Shown: piece after piece, positions 1-8,730 of the stretch
Layout: the number at the start of each line of letters is the position of its first letter
Numbering within the stretch: the first letter of the stretch is position 1
NCBI RefSeq assembly: GCF_003751445.1
Contig: NZ_RJUU01000001.1
Location: forward strand, 1,059,001-1,123,000
Direction of reading: 5' to 3'
Length of the DNA stretch: 64,000 nt
Source of the DNA: Streptomyces sp. 840.1
Lineage (GTDB): Bacteria; Actinomycetota; Actinomycetes; Streptomycetales; Streptomycetaceae
Translations under genes and position numbers: made by a program
Notes under the pieces: model-generated
Told to the model about the DNA's origin: nothing
What the model saw: the letters and a program-made list of their open reading frames with translations, nothing else
Database searches by the model: none

Positions 1-567
1 CTGTACGCGATCGGCGCGCTGTTCATGACGGTGTTCGGCGCGGTCTACACGGTGATCGGCTACCGGCTGGTGGAAGCCCCCTTCAACCTTCCGCAGGGGA
101 TCGTCGGTTCGATCTTCCTCGTCTACCTGGTCGGCACGGTCTCCTCGGCCGCCGCGGGCAGGCTCGTCGCCCGGCTGGGCCGCCGGGGCGCGCTCTACCT
201 GGCCGTCTCCACCACGGCCGCCGGCCTGCTGCTCTCGCTGGCCGACCAGTTGGTGGCGGTGCTGGCCGGTCTGGTCCTGATCACGGCGGGCTTCTTCGCC
301 GGGCACGCGGTCGCCTCCTCCTCGGTCAGCCGTACGGCGACCAGGGGCCGGGCCCAGGCATCGGCGCTCTACCAGTCGGCGTACTACCTCGGCTCCAGCG
401 CGGGCGGCACGCTCGGCGCGGTCGCCTTCCACGCCGGCGGCTGGGCGGGCACGGTCACGCTGGGACTGCTCGCGGTCCTGGGCGTGGTCTCGATCACGCT
501 GTACGGGACGAGGGCGGCGCGCGTCGAACGGCGCCGGTCGGCGGCAGTACTGTCCGTCCAGAACTGA
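1..567 (+). CDS. MFS transporter, C-terminal part (5' end outside window)
   Basis: The reading frame is open from the first base, so the gene begins upstream and about 188 residues are visible. The sequence alternates long hydrophobic helices (about five) with short basic loops such as GRLVARLGRRG, typical of the C-terminal half of a 12-helix major facilitator. The 'YQSAYYLGSSAGG' helix resembles TM11 of the drug-efflux DHA1 group. It is an inner-membrane transporter; the substrate cannot be read from this half. The last residues (RRSAAVLSVQN) form a short cytoplasmic tail. The next gene in the same direction starts about 100 bases later with its own ribosome-binding site. Confidence 0.85.
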   Translation: MYAIGALFMTVFGAVYTVIGYRLVEAPFNLPQGIVGSIFLVYLVGTVSSAAAGRLVARLGRRGALYLAVSTTAAGLLLSLADQLVAVLAGLVLITAGFFAGHAVASSSVSRTATRGRAQASALYQSAYYLGSSAGGTLGAVAFHAGGWAGTVTLGLLAVLGVVSITLYGTRAARVERRRSAAVLSVQN

Positions 568-667
568 GACGTACAGAACCGAGACATTCGGCGCACAACC
601 AACCACTCCCCGACGCGCGTCTAGCAGGCGGAATCACCGCACTGCGCGCGAAGGGGAGTTGGCGTAC

Positions 668-1402
668 ATGAGAATCACAGGGAACATGAAGAACATTCAA
701 GGCATATCGGGCACACGTCTGCGGCGTGGACTGGTGCTGTCCGTCGCGGGCCTGACCGCGATACCGGCGTTCGTCCTCGGCACCGGCACGGCCGCGCAGG
801 CGGCTTCCTGCACGGCGTCCAAGGGGCCGTACCAGAAGCAGGCGGAGAAGTACCTGCACCTGAAGGTGGACGGCAAGCAGTCGGCCGCCGACTGCAACGC
901 GATCCGGTCGTTCCAGGGCACGTACGGGGTCACGCCCACCCTCGGCTACGCCGGGCCGGTCACCTGGCGCACCATGCAGACGCTGACCGCCCAGAAGGCG
1001 GCCGGGAAGAACCCGAACAAGGCCAAGAAGTGCCCCACGAACAAGGGGCGCATCGCGTGCGTCGACCTGACCCGGCAGATCAGCTGGATCCAGGACGGCA
1101 GCAAGCTGAAGTTCGGCCCGGTGCCGGTGCGGACCGGGCGGGACGGCTACGAGACCCGTACCGGGGCGAAGAAGATCTACTGGAAGCACAAGAACCACGT
1201 CTCCTCGATCTACCACGTGGCGATGCCGTACTCGCAGTTCTTCGACGGCGGCCAGGCCTTCCACGCGGTGGGCGTCAAGATGTGGAACCCGCCGGGCTCG
1301 CACGGTTGCGTCAACATGCGGACCGCCGACGCGAAGTCATACTGGAACCTGTTGAAGAACGGCGACGACGTGTACGTGTACGGGCGCAAGCTCGGAACGT
1401 GA
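668..1402 (+). CDS. Secreted L,D-transpeptidase (YkuD) with peptidoglycan-binding domain
   Basis: This 244-residue protein has a Sec signal peptide ending near TAAQA, a short peptidoglycan-binding-type helical region (about residues 45-105, with IRSFQGTYGV) and a YkuD catalytic domain. The catalytic signature HGCVNMR places the nucleophile at about Cys214 and the partner at His212. The family forms 3-3 cross-links in peptidoglycan or attaches proteins to it, outside the membrane. A TTG lies just upstream at 659, but AAGGGGAG at about 650-657 is correctly spaced for the ATG at 668, so that start was chosen. A paralogue with the same domain order lies at 43574-44512. Confidence 0.9.
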   Translation: MRITGNMKNIQGISGTRLRRGLVLSVAGLTAIPAFVLGTGTAAQAASCTASKGPYQKQAEKYLHLKVDGKQSAADCNAIRSFQGTYGVTPTLGYAGPVTWRTMQTLTAQKAAGKNPNKAKKCPTNKGRIACVDLTRQISWIQDGSKLKFGPVPVRTGRDGYETRTGAKKIYWKHKNHVSSIYHVAMPYSQFFDGGQAFHAVGVKMWNPPGSHGCVNMRTADAKSYWNLLKNGDDVYVYGRKLGT

Positions 1403-1495
1403 CCCTTTCGGCTCTTCCCGCCCCCGTTGTCAGTGCCGTGCGGTAGCTTCCGAAGTGCTGAGTGAGCGGTGTCACAGCGCAACAGGGGTGGAGCG

Positions 1496-2488
1496 ATGAG
1501 TGATCTGACGGCGACGGCTGACGATATCGACAGCCGTCTGGAGGGACACCGGGTCGAGCTGACCGGCTACTGCTACCGGATGCTCGGCTCGGCCTTCGAG
1601 GCGGAGGACGCGGTCCAGGACACGCTGGTGCGCGCCTGGCGCAACTTCGACAAGTTCGAGGGCCGTTCCTCGCTGCGGTCCTGGCTGTACCGGATCGCGA
1701 CGAACGTCTGCCTGGACATGCTGAACGCGGGCAACAAGCGCGCAAGGCCGGTGGATCTCTCCGGCCCGACGCCGCTCGCGCAGGCGGCGCTCAACCCCCT
1801 GCCGGAGAACACCTGGCTGGAGCCGATGCCGGACGGGCGGATTCTGCCGTCCGTCGCGGACCCGGCCGAGGCGGCGGTGGCGCGCGAGTCGGTGCGGCTC
1901 GCGTTCGTCGCCGCGCTGCAGCATCTGCCGCCCAAGCAGCGCGCCGTGCTGATCCTGCGCGAGGTGCTCGCCTGGAAGGCGAGCGAGGTCGCCGAGCTGC
2001 TCGACACCTCGGTCGCCTCGGTCAACAGCGCCCTCCAGCGGGCGCGGGCGACGCTCAACGAACACCAGGGCACGGCGGCCGATGCCGCCGATCCGCTGGA
2101 CGAGGAGCAGAGCAAACTCCTGGAGCGCTACGTAGCGGCGTTCGAGGGGTACGACATGAAGGCGCTGACGGCGCTGCTCCACGAGGACGCCATCATGACG
2201 ATGCCGCCGTTCGACCTCTGGCTCCAGGGGCACGACGACATCGCGGGCTTCATGACCTCCATCGGGGCGTCGTGCGCGGGCTCCCGGCTGATCGCCACGT
2301 CGGCGAACGGCACCCCGGCGTTCGCGCACTACAAGCCCGATCCGGACGGGCCGGGGTTCGTGCCGTGGGCGGTGCAGGTCATCGACATCGCGGACGGTGC
2401 GATCACCGGGATGCACTGCTTCCTGGACACCCCGCGCTGGTTCCCGCTGTTCGGGCTCCCCGATCGCCTGGAAGCGGATGCGGCGTGA
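1496..2488 (+). CDS. ECF sigma factor with C-terminal SnoaL-like domain
   Basis: This 330-residue protein contains sigma-70 region 2 (about residues 20-95, YCYRMLGSAFEAEDAVQDT) and region 4 (about 135-195, LPPKQRAVLILREVLAWKASEVAELL). A SnoaL/NTF2-like domain follows (about 210-325, with EGYDMKALTALLHEDA and WLQGHDDI). This architecture belongs to the actinobacterial SigG/SigJ-like ECF groups, where the C-terminal domain can replace a separate anti-sigma factor in controlling activity. A GTG at 1469 is in frame, but the ATG at 1496 has AGGGGTGGAG just upstream and gives the normal N-terminus. The stop overlaps the next start (GTGA), so the small membrane protein is translationally coupled. 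Confidence 0.9.
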   Translation: MSDLTATADDIDSRLEGHRVELTGYCYRMLGSAFEAEDAVQDTLVRAWRNFDKFEGRSSLRSWLYRIATNVCLDMLNAGNKRARPVDLSGPTPLAQAALNPLPENTWLEPMPDGRILPSVADPAEAAVARESVRLAFVAALQHLPPKQRAVLILREVLAWKASEVAELLDTSVASVNSALQRARATLNEHQGTAADAADPLDEEQSKLLERYVAAFEGYDMKALTALLHEDAIMTMPPFDLWLQGHDDIAGFMTSIGASCAGSRLIATSANGTPAFAHYKPDPDGPGFVPWAVQVIDIADGAITGMHCFLDTPRWFPLFGLPDRLEADAA

Positions 2489-2841
2489 GCCGACGTCCGG
2501 GCCGGGGTACGGCGTACGGGCTCGTCGCGGCGTGGGCCGTGGTCGCCGCCGGCGGCTGGGGAGTCGCCCAGTGGCTCGGTGAACCGGCCGCCACCTCGGG
2601 CCCCGGCCGCGTCGCGCCACCGGTCTCGGACGCGGAGCCGGGACCGCAGCCGGAGATCGGGGACGGCGGTTCCTGCGGCGAGTTCCGGGCCCGGTCCGGC
2701 GCCTCCGGCGCGTACGCGTCACCGTCCCCGTCACCGTTTCCGGGCGCTTCCGCGAAGGCGATGGGGGACGAGGCCCACGCGTACACCGTCCAGTGCTCGA
2801 CGGTGGTCGTCAGGGACGGCTGGCGCGAGGCGGACGAGTAG
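2485..2841 (+). CDS. Small membrane-anchored protein coupled to the ECF sigma gene
   Basis: The frame starts at a GTG overlapping the sigma-factor stop by 4 bases and encodes about 118 residues. There is one hydrophobic helix near the N-terminus (LVAAWAVVAAGGWGVAQWL), followed by a Pro/Gly/Ser-rich region and two Cys residues (GSCGEF, VQCSTVVV), which suggests an exported domain tethered in the membrane. Coupling to a sigma gene hints at an accessory or regulatory role, but no known anti-sigma motif (ZAS or similar) is visible. The product is unassigned. Codon bias (G/C at third positions) supports a real gene. Confidence 0.6.
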   Translation: MSRRPGRGTAYGLVAAWAVVAAGGWGVAQWLGEPAATSGPGRVAPPVSDAEPGPQPEIGDGGSCGEFRARSGASGAYASPSPSPFPGASAKAMGDEAHAYTVQCSTVVVRDGWREADE

Positions 2842-3184
2842 GCGTACGCGTAGGCGGGCCCGGCCGGGCGCTCACTCCGGGGCGGCCGGTCCTGGACGCC
2901 CCGCGGGTGTTCCATTCCGCCAGCACCGGCTCGCCCTCACCCGGCACGCCCTCGAACTCGAATTCCAGCGAATCCGTCTCCAGCCGGTCACGCATGGCGG
3001 GGACGGACTCGCCCAGGATGCGGTCCGGCCCGGTCCAGGTCCCCGACAGCGGGAGGTCACCGGGGAGTGTCCAGGTCGCGCCCGGTGCGTAGAGACTGCG
3101 GGCGGCCTCGAAATCGCCCGCCATGAGAGCTTCCCAGTACGTTTCGACAGACCTGTTCCTGACCGGGCCAGAACAGTGCGGCAT
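2810..3184 (-). pseudogene. Truncated NTF2/SnoaL-like domain protein
   Basis: The first 90 or so residues read as a SnoaL/NTF2-like fold: the helix SVETYWEALMAGDFEAARSLYAP, then a strand with TWTLPGDLPLSGTWTGPDRI and EFEGVPGEGEPVLAEWNTRG. In intact relatives this strand is followed by another turn and a C-terminal strand pair. Here the frame instead runs into basic low-complexity sequence (GPPTRTPTRPPRASRP) that overlaps the 3' end of the neighbouring plus-strand gene. The simplest reading is a gene that has lost its 3' end by deletion or frameshift. No clear ribosome-binding site precedes the 3184 start. Confidence 0.5.
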
Positions 3185-3214
3185 AAATGCGGGTCACCGC
3201 CCAGCTCTCGCCAC

Positions 3215-3517
3215 TCAGGGCAGTTCTTCCGCCAGCCCCACCACGTCCGCCAGCCCCACCAGGTCGAGCAGCAGCCGGAGTTCCGGAGTCGTCCCGCGCA
3301 GCCGAAGCCGCCTGCCGTTCGATCTGCGGGCGACCAGCGACAGCCGCGCGATCGCCTCCACGGCGGCGAGGTCGGGGTGGACGAGCCCGCCCACGTCGCA
3401 GTCCACCTCCGCCACCCCCGTGTCGGCGGCGGCCAGCAGCGCCTCCAGCTCGGCGCAGAGCGCGGGAACACCGGCCCGCGTGAGGCGTCCGGAGACGGTG
3501 AGAACGATCGGGGTCAT
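3215..3517 (-). CDS. STAS-domain protein (anti-sigma antagonist-like) without phosphorylatable serine
   Basis: About 100 residues form a single STAS domain: strand IVLTVSGRL, helix PALCAELEALL, strand VAEVDCDVGGLVHPDLAAVEAIARL and the terminal helices ELRLLLDLVGLADVV. Classical antagonists (SpoIIAA, RsbV) carry a phosphorylated Ser or Thr in a D-S/T-G motif after the second strand. Here that position reads HPDLAA with no Ser or Thr. The protein may therefore act as a constitutive antagonist or as a partner not controlled by phosphorylation. Start choice is uncertain: ATG 3517 was used, ATG 3559 is also in frame, and neither has a good ribosome-binding site. No kinase gene is adjacent. Confidence 0.65.
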   Translation of the reverse strand: MTPIVLTVSGRLTRAGVPALCAELEALLAAADTGVAEVDCDVGGLVHPDLAAVEAIARLSLVARRSNGRRLRLRGTTPELRLLLDLVGLADVVGLAEELP

Positions 3518-3834
3518 GGCATCCACATCAGGGAGACCGGTCCGGCGGCCGAAACTCATCGCCGCGCCGGCACCCGCTTCCCACCGGACTGCCGAAGGCT
3601 CTCCTCCGGCGCCCCGAGGACGCCTTGGCGCCCCGAGCTGCGCACGGGCCTCCCCAGGCCACCGTCGTCACAGCCGATTCCCGTGGCGCGAGGCCCCCGA
3701 CCATCGACGAAGTTTCGCCAACTCCGTACAACTGTGTGCTTGCTGTGAACCGATTCGATCAAATCTCCCCTCTATGTGAGTGAAACGGCCGGCTCCGGTG
3801 CGCGTACCGGGACCGACTGCCCAGTGGCCCTCTC
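3518..3834. other. Intergenic region between divergent STAS and subtilase genes
   Basis: No convincing gene is present. The part from about 3700 to 3785 is noticeably AT-richer than its surroundings and is the likely promoter zone for the subtilase gene. No promoter was assigned with confidence. Confidence 0.5.
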
Positions 3835-6800
3835 GTGGGGCCGCCTGATTCTCCAGGGGGAGAGTTGCGCAGACACGTCACAAGAGCGTGTGTTTCAACC
3901 GTCGCCACGGCTGCGGCCGTGGCCCTCGCGGCCGGGCTGACCACCCCGGCCATGGCCCGTGACAACGGCCCGTCGCGGCCGGCGGACGGCACGTCCGGCG
4001 CCCGGCATCAGCTCACGCTCATCACCGGCGACCGCGTCACGGTGGACGCCAAGGGCCGGGTCGTGGGCTTCCGTCCCGCAGCGGGGCGCGAGCACATACC
4101 CGTGCAGCGGCAGATACGGGACGGGCACACCCTGCTCGTCCCGGCCGACGCACACCGGCTGATCGGTTCCGGAAGGCTGGACCGCCGGCTGTTCGACGTC
4201 ACGGAGCTGAACCGGGCGGAGAACCGCAAGGCGCAGAAGTCCGGCCTGAAACTGATCGTCTCCTACCGGGGCGCCGGGGCCGCGGCCGCGAGGGCGGAGG
4301 TCCGCGACGCCGGCGCCACCCGCGTCGGGCCCGTGCTGAAGTCGCTGAACGCCCAGTCCGTGGCCACCCCGCGGGAGGACGCCCGGTCCGTCTGGCAGGC
4401 GCTCACCAGCAAGCCGTCGGGCAGCGCCCAGCGGACCACGGCCACCGGCATCGACCGGGTCTGGCTGGACGGCGTACGCCGGGCGAGCCTCGACAAGAGC
4501 GTCCCGCAGATCGGCGCGCCGACCGCCTGGAAGGCGGGCTACACCGGCAAGGGCGTCAAGATCGCCGTCCTGGACACCGGTGCGGACGCCACCCACCCGG
4601 ACCTCAAGGGCCAGATCCTCGCGTCGAAGAACTTCGCCGGCACGCCCGACCTGAAGGACCACTTCGGCCACGGCACCCATGTCTCCTCGATCGTGGCCGG
4701 TACGGGCGCGAAGTCGGGCGGCAAGTTCAAGGGCGTCGCCCCGGACGCCAAGCTCCTTGAGGGCAAGGTCCTCGACGACGACGGCTTCGGCGACGACTCC
4801 GGAATCCTGGCCGGTATGGAGTGGGCGGTCGCACAGGGCGCCGACGTCATCAACCTGAGCCTCGGCGGCACCGACACCCCGGGGATCGACCCCCTGGAGG
4901 CCGCGGTCAACAAGCTCTCCGCCGACAGCGGCGTGCTCTTCGCCATCGCGGCGGGCAACGAGGGCGACATGGCCGGCACGGTCGGCTCCCCCGGCAGCGC
5001 GGACGCCGCGCTGACCGTCGGGGCCGTCGACGACAAGGACGTGCTGGCGGACTTCTCCAGCCGCGGCCCCCGGGTCGGTGACAACGCGATCAAGCCCGAT
5101 GTCACCGCTCCCGGCGTGGACATCACGGCGGCCGCCTCCCCCGGCTCCGTCATCGACAAGGAGGTCGGCCAGAACCCTGCGGGCTATCTGACGATCTCCG
5201 GTACGTCGATGGCGACCCCGCACGTCGCGGGCGCCGCGGCGCTCCTCAAGCAGCAGCACCCGCAGTGGAAGAACACCGAGCTCAAGGGTGCGCTCACGGC
5301 CTCCACGAAGCCGGGCAAGTACACCCCCTTCGAGCAGGGCTCGGGCCGGATCGCCGTCGACCGGGCGATCACCCAGTCCGTCGTCGCCGACCCGGTGTCG
5401 CTGAGCTACGGCCTCCAGCAGTGGCCGCACACCGATGACGTGCCGGTCGCGAAGAAGGTGTCGTACCGCAACCTCGGTACGACCGAGGTCACGCTCTCGC
5501 TCACCGTCCAGGCCACCGGCCCGGCGGGCAAGCCGGCCCCGGCCGGGTTCTTCACCCTCGGCGCCGACCGGGTGACCGTCCCGGCGGGCGGCACCGCCGA
5601 GGTGCCGCTGACCGTGAACACCAGGCTCGGCGGCACGGCCGACGGCGACTACTCCGCGTACGTCGTGGCGACGGGCGGCGGTCAGACCGTCCGCACCGCG
5701 GCCGCGGTCAATCGCGAGGCCGAGTCGTACGACCTCACGCTCAGGACCATCGGCCGTGACGGCAAGCCGGCCCGGTACACCACCGGGGATGTCTACGGCA
5801 TCACCGGCGGCGGGACCGGTGTGTGGGAGTCCCCCGAGGTGGTCAACGGCACGGCGAAGCTCCGCGTCCCCAAGGGCGGGTACGTGCTGAACTCGGCCGT
5901 GTACATCGACCCGGACAACCTCGACAAGGGCGTCGACTGGCTCACCCAGCCCCATCTGAACGTCACCAAGAACACCACGGTGACCTTCGACGCGCGCCTG
6001 GCCAAGCCGGTGGACATCACCGTTCCGGCGACCGGCACGAAAGCCGTACTCGCCTCGCCCGACCTCCAGTTCGAGACCGAGGACAACGGCTACGGCTACG
6101 GCTGGCTGCTCGACTCGTTCAAGCCGCTGCGCACCGCGCACATCGGCCCGAAGACGACCGGCATCCAGCTCTCGCAGCACTGGACCGGGAGTTGGACCAA
6201 GGGTGCGGCGACCCGGTACGACATCACGGTCGGCGGCCCGGTGAGCCGGGCGGCGACCGGCTACCACCGCGCGTTCAGCAGCGGTCAGCTCGCCAAGGTC
6301 ACGATCCGCTCCGGTGCGTCCGCCAAGGGCAAGACCGGTGACATCGGCGCGACAGGCGAGCTGCCCGGCTCGTTCGGCGGCTGGGCGGCCCTGACCAGCC
6401 AGAAGCTCCCGTCGACCACCACGGCCTACGTCTCCACCGCGGACAAGGTGAAGTGGAGCTTCGACTTCAGCCAGAACGGCGCGCTCGACGAGGACGGCTT
6501 CCCGAAGACCGACGCCTCGTACTCCCTCGGCGCCCCGCAGGCCTTCAAGGCGGGCGGGACGTACACGAGGACCGTGAACACCGCGGTGTTCGGGCCGTAC
6601 CTCAACGCCCGCTTCGGGGTCTTCCGCGACGGCAACGAGCTCACGGCGGCGCTGCCGCTCGTCGCCGACGGCCACCGCAATGTCGGCTACTCGGCGTACA
6701 GCTCGGTGAAGACCGTGCTCTACCGCAACGGCAAGGAGTTCGCCAAGAACACCGAACCGGTGACGGGCGAGACGCCCATCGTCGTGCCGGCCGCCGCCGC

Positions 6801-7218
6801 CGACTACCGGCTGACCACGTCGGTGCGGCGCGGCGCCGACGTCGCCTCGGTCTCCAGCCGGATCGACGCGAGCTGGACCTTCCGCTCCGGCCGTCCGGCC
6901 TCGGACTACGCCCAGCTGCCGGTCTCCATGGTCCGCTTCACTCCCGAGGTGGCGCCGGACAGCACCGCCAAGGCCGGCAAGGCCGTGTCCGTGCCGGTGA
7001 CGGTGCAGGGTGCGGCAGCCGGGAAGAACCTGAAGTCGCTGACGGTGTCGCTCAGTTACGACGGCGGGAAGACCTGGAAGAAGACCGCGGTCAAGAAGGG
7101 GAAGATCGCCATGAAGAACCCGGCCAAGAAGAAGTCGGTGTCCTTCAAGGCCTCGGTCACCGACAAGAAGGGCAACACGTCCTCGGTGGCGATCTACAAC
7201 GCCTACTTCGGCAAGTAG
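3835..7218 (+). CDS. Large secreted subtilase (S8 family serine protease)
   Basis: This 1127-residue preproprotease has a signal peptide ending near AMA at residue 41, a propeptide (about 60-220) and an S8 catalytic domain (about 225-510). The triad is Asp247 (AVLDTGAD), His279 (GHGTHVSS) and Ser458 (GTSMATPH), with the oxyanion Asn in AAGNEG. About 600 residues of Ig-like/beta-rich sequence follow, ending in a Lys-rich strand region. It is secreted and probably acts on proteins outside the cell. The GTG at 3835 lacks a ribosome-binding site; the only other nearby in-frame start, TTG 3865, lies directly on a GGGGGAG, so the true start is unsettled. The gene converges on the deoA operon and ends in a strong hairpin. 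Confidence 0.92.
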   Translation: MGPPDSPGGELRRHVTRACVSTVATAAAVALAAGLTTPAMARDNGPSRPADGTSGARHQLTLITGDRVTVDAKGRVVGFRPAAGREHIPVQRQIRDGHTLLVPADAHRLIGSGRLDRRLFDVTELNRAENRKAQKSGLKLIVSYRGAGAAAARAEVRDAGATRVGPVLKSLNAQSVATPREDARSVWQALTSKPSGSAQRTTATGIDRVWLDGVRRASLDKSVPQIGAPTAWKAGYTGKGVKIAVLDTGADATHPDLKGQILASKNFAGTPDLKDHFGHGTHVSSIVAGTGAKSGGKFKGVAPDAKLLEGKVLDDDGFGDDSGILAGMEWAVAQGADVINLSLGGTDTPGIDPLEAAVNKLSADSGVLFAIAAGNEGDMAGTVGSPGSADAALTVGAVDDKDVLADFSSRGPRVGDNAIKPDVTAPGVDITAAASPGSVIDKEVGQNPAGYLTISGTSMATPHVAGAAALLKQQHPQWKNTELKGALTASTKPGKYTPFEQGSGRIAVDRAITQSVVADPVSLSYGLQQWPHTDDVPVAKKVSYRNLGTTEVTLSLTVQATGPAGKPAPAGFFTLGADRVTVPAGGTAEVPLTVNTRLGGTADGDYSAYVVATGGGQTVRTAAAVNREAESYDLTLRTIGRDGKPARYTTGDVYGITGGGTGVWESPEVVNGTAKLRVPKGGYVLNSAVYIDPDNLDKGVDWLTQPHLNVTKNTTVTFDARLAKPVDITVPATGTKAVLASPDLQFETEDNGYGYGWLLDSFKPLRTAHIGPKTTGIQLSQHWTGSWTKGAATRYDITVGGPVSRAATGYHRAFSSGQLAKVTIRSGASAKGKTGDIGATGELPGSFGGWAALTSQKLPSTTTAYVSTADKVKWSFDFSQNGALDEDGFPKTDASYSLGAPQAFKAGGTYTRTVNTAVFGPYLNARFGVFRDGNELTAALPLVADGHRNVGYSAYSSVKTVLYRNGKEFAKNTEPVTGETPIVVPAAAADYRLTTSVRRGADVASVSSRIDASWTFRSGRPASDYAQLPVSMVRFTPEVAPDSTAKAGKAVSVPVTVQGAAAGKNLKSLTVSLSYDGGKTWKKTAVKKGKIAMKNPAKKKSVSFKASVTDKKGNTSSVAIYNAYFGK

Positions 7219-7253
7219 CCCGGCCGGCAGTACGCGGCAGGACCGTATGAAAG

Positions 7254-7292
7254 CGGCCCGCCGGGACGGTGAGACACCGTCCCGGCGGGCCG
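7254..7292. terminator. Bidirectional terminator hairpin (17-bp perfect stem, 5-base loop)
   Basis: The arms 7254-7270 and 7276-7292 are perfect reverse complements with loop GAGAC. The hairpin lies between the convergent subtilase (+) and thymidine phosphorylase (-) genes and can end both transcripts. There is no U-tract, as is usual in Streptomyces. Confidence 0.85.
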
Positions 7293-7311
7293 TTCGCGTC
7301 GGCGCCCGCGG

Positions 7312-8589
7312 TTACGCGATGCGCTCCCGCACCACCGGGGTGGCGGTGAACGGCGTGCCGGACGGGGCGATGTCGTACGAATCCGGCAGGGCCTTCAGCG
7401 CGTAGTCGAACTTCTCCGGGGTGTCCGTGTGCAGCGTCAGCAGCGGCTGGCCCGCCGTCACCGTGTCGCCCGGCTTGGCGTGCAGCTCGACGCCCGCGCC
7501 GGCCTGGACCGGGTCCTCCTTGCGGGCGCGGCCCGCGCCGAGGCGCCAGGCGGCGACGCCGATGTCGTAGGCGTCCAGGCGGGTCAGTACGCCGGAGGAC
7601 GGGGCCGTCACGACGTGCTGTTCGCGGGCGACCGGGAGGGTGGCGTCGGGGTCGCCGCCCTGGGCGGAGATCATCCGGCGCCAGACGTCCATCGCGGAGC
7701 CGTCCGCGAGGGCCTTCTCCGGGTCGGCGTCCTTGAGCCCGGCCGCGTCCAGCATCTCGCGGGCGAGGGCCAGGGTGAGGTCGATGACGTCCCGGGGGCC
7801 GCCGCCGGCCAGCACCTCGACGGACTCGCGGACCTCCAGGGCGTTGCCCGCGGTCAGGCCGAGCGGGGTGGACATGTCGGTGAGCAGCGCGACCGTGCGC
7901 ACACCGCTGTCGGTGCCCAGGGCGACCATGGTGGAGGCCAGTTCGCGGGCGTCCTCGATGGTCTTCATGAAGGCGCCGGAGCCGACCTTGACGTCCAGGA
8001 CGAGCGCCCCGGTGCCCTCGGCGATCTTCTTGGACATGATCGAGCTGGCGATCAGCGGGATAGCCTCGACGGTGCCGGTGACGTCGCGGAGCGCGTACAG
8101 CTTCTTGTCGGCGGGGGCGAGGCCGTCGCCCGCCGCGCAGATGACCGCGCCGGTGGTGTCCAGGACGTCCAGCATCTCGGCGTTGGTGATGTGGGCGCGC
8201 CAGCCGGGGATGGACTCCAGCTTGTCGAGGGTGCCGCCGGTGTGGCCGAGGCCTCGGCCGCTGAGCTGCGGAACGGCCGCGCCGCAGGCGGCGACCAGCG
8301 GGGCGAGCGGCAGGGTGATCTTGTCGCCGACGCCGCCGGTGGAGTGCTTGTCGGTGGTGGGGCGGGAGAGCGAGGCGAAGTTCATCCGCTCGCCCGAGGC
8401 GATCATGGCGGCGGTCCAGCGGGCGATCTCCGTGCGGTTCATGCCGTTCAGCAGGATCGCCATGGCCAGCGCGGACATCTGCTCGTCGGCCACTTCACCG
8501 CGGGTGTACGCGTCGATGACCCAGTCGATCTGCTCGGGGGTCAGCTCGCCTCGGTCCCGCTTGGTGCGGATGACGGAGATGGCGTCCAT
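7312..8589 (-). CDS. deoA: Thymidine phosphorylase
   Basis: This 425-residue cytosolic enzyme cleaves thymidine or deoxyuridine with phosphate to give the base and 2-deoxyribose-1-phosphate. The signature TDKHSTGGVGDK lies near residue 85. The alpha/beta domain with IASSIMSKKIAEGT and DVKVGSGAFMKT, and the C-terminal AxxxGAGR domain, are intact, and length matches the family. ATG 8589 was chosen over the in-frame start at 8637 because GGAAGGA lies 9 bases before it and the N-terminus then reads MDAISVIRTKRD as in relatives. It is the last gene of the nucleoside uptake operon, separated from cdd by a hairpin and by a palindrome that may be its operator. Confidence 0.95.
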   Translation of the reverse strand: MDAISVIRTKRDRGELTPEQIDWVIDAYTRGEVADEQMSALAMAILLNGMNRTEIARWTAAMIASGERMNFASLSRPTTDKHSTGGVGDKITLPLAPLVAACGAAVPQLSGRGLGHTGGTLDKLESIPGWRAHITNAEMLDVLDTTGAVICAAGDGLAPADKKLYALRDVTGTVEAIPLIASSIMSKKIAEGTGALVLDVKVGSGAFMKTIEDARELASTMVALGTDSGVRTVALLTDMSTPLGLTAGNALEVRESVEVLAGGGPRDVIDLTLALAREMLDAAGLKDADPEKALADGSAMDVWRRMISAQGGDPDATLPVAREQHVVTAPSSGVLTRLDAYDIGVAAWRLGAGRARKEDPVQAGAGVELHAKPGDTVTAGQPLLTLHTDTPEKFDYALKALPDSYDIAPSGTPFTATPVVRERIA

Positions 8590-8660
8590 GGTCTGGAGTC
8601 CTTCCGGCCGGTACGTACGTACGCGATGGGTACGCAATGGGTACGCGTGAGTCCTGTTGA

Positions 8661-8676
8661 CTCTACGCGCATAGAG
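8661..8676. promoter_or_regulatory. Palindromic operator-like site upstream of deoA
   Basis: The 16-bp sequence CTCTACGCGCATAGAG matches its own reverse complement at 14 of 16 positions. Its core TACGCGC is shared with palindromes at 13284-13301 and 14528-14539, each upstream of a gene in the same nucleoside block. This suggests one shared repressor (LacI-like symmetry). Inferred from recurrence only. Confidence 0.5.
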
Positions 8677-8686
8677 AAGAAGAGGG

Positions 8687-8726
8687 CCGCCGGACGGGTT
8701 CCCGGTGTCCCGGGCCCGTCCGGCGG
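8687..8726 (-). terminator. Hairpin between cdd and deoA
   Basis: The 12-base arms 8687-8698 and 8715-8726 are perfectly complementary. The hairpin lies immediately after the cdd stop on the minus strand and may end or attenuate transcription before deoA. Confidence 0.6.
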
Positions 8727-8730
8727 GTCG

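Noticed and set aside
3895..6675. A 926-codon open frame on the minus strand opposite the subtilase gene
   Set aside because: It is a GC-rich shadow. The plus-strand frame has a signal peptide, a full catalytic triad and correct codon bias; the opposite frame has no recognisable domain.
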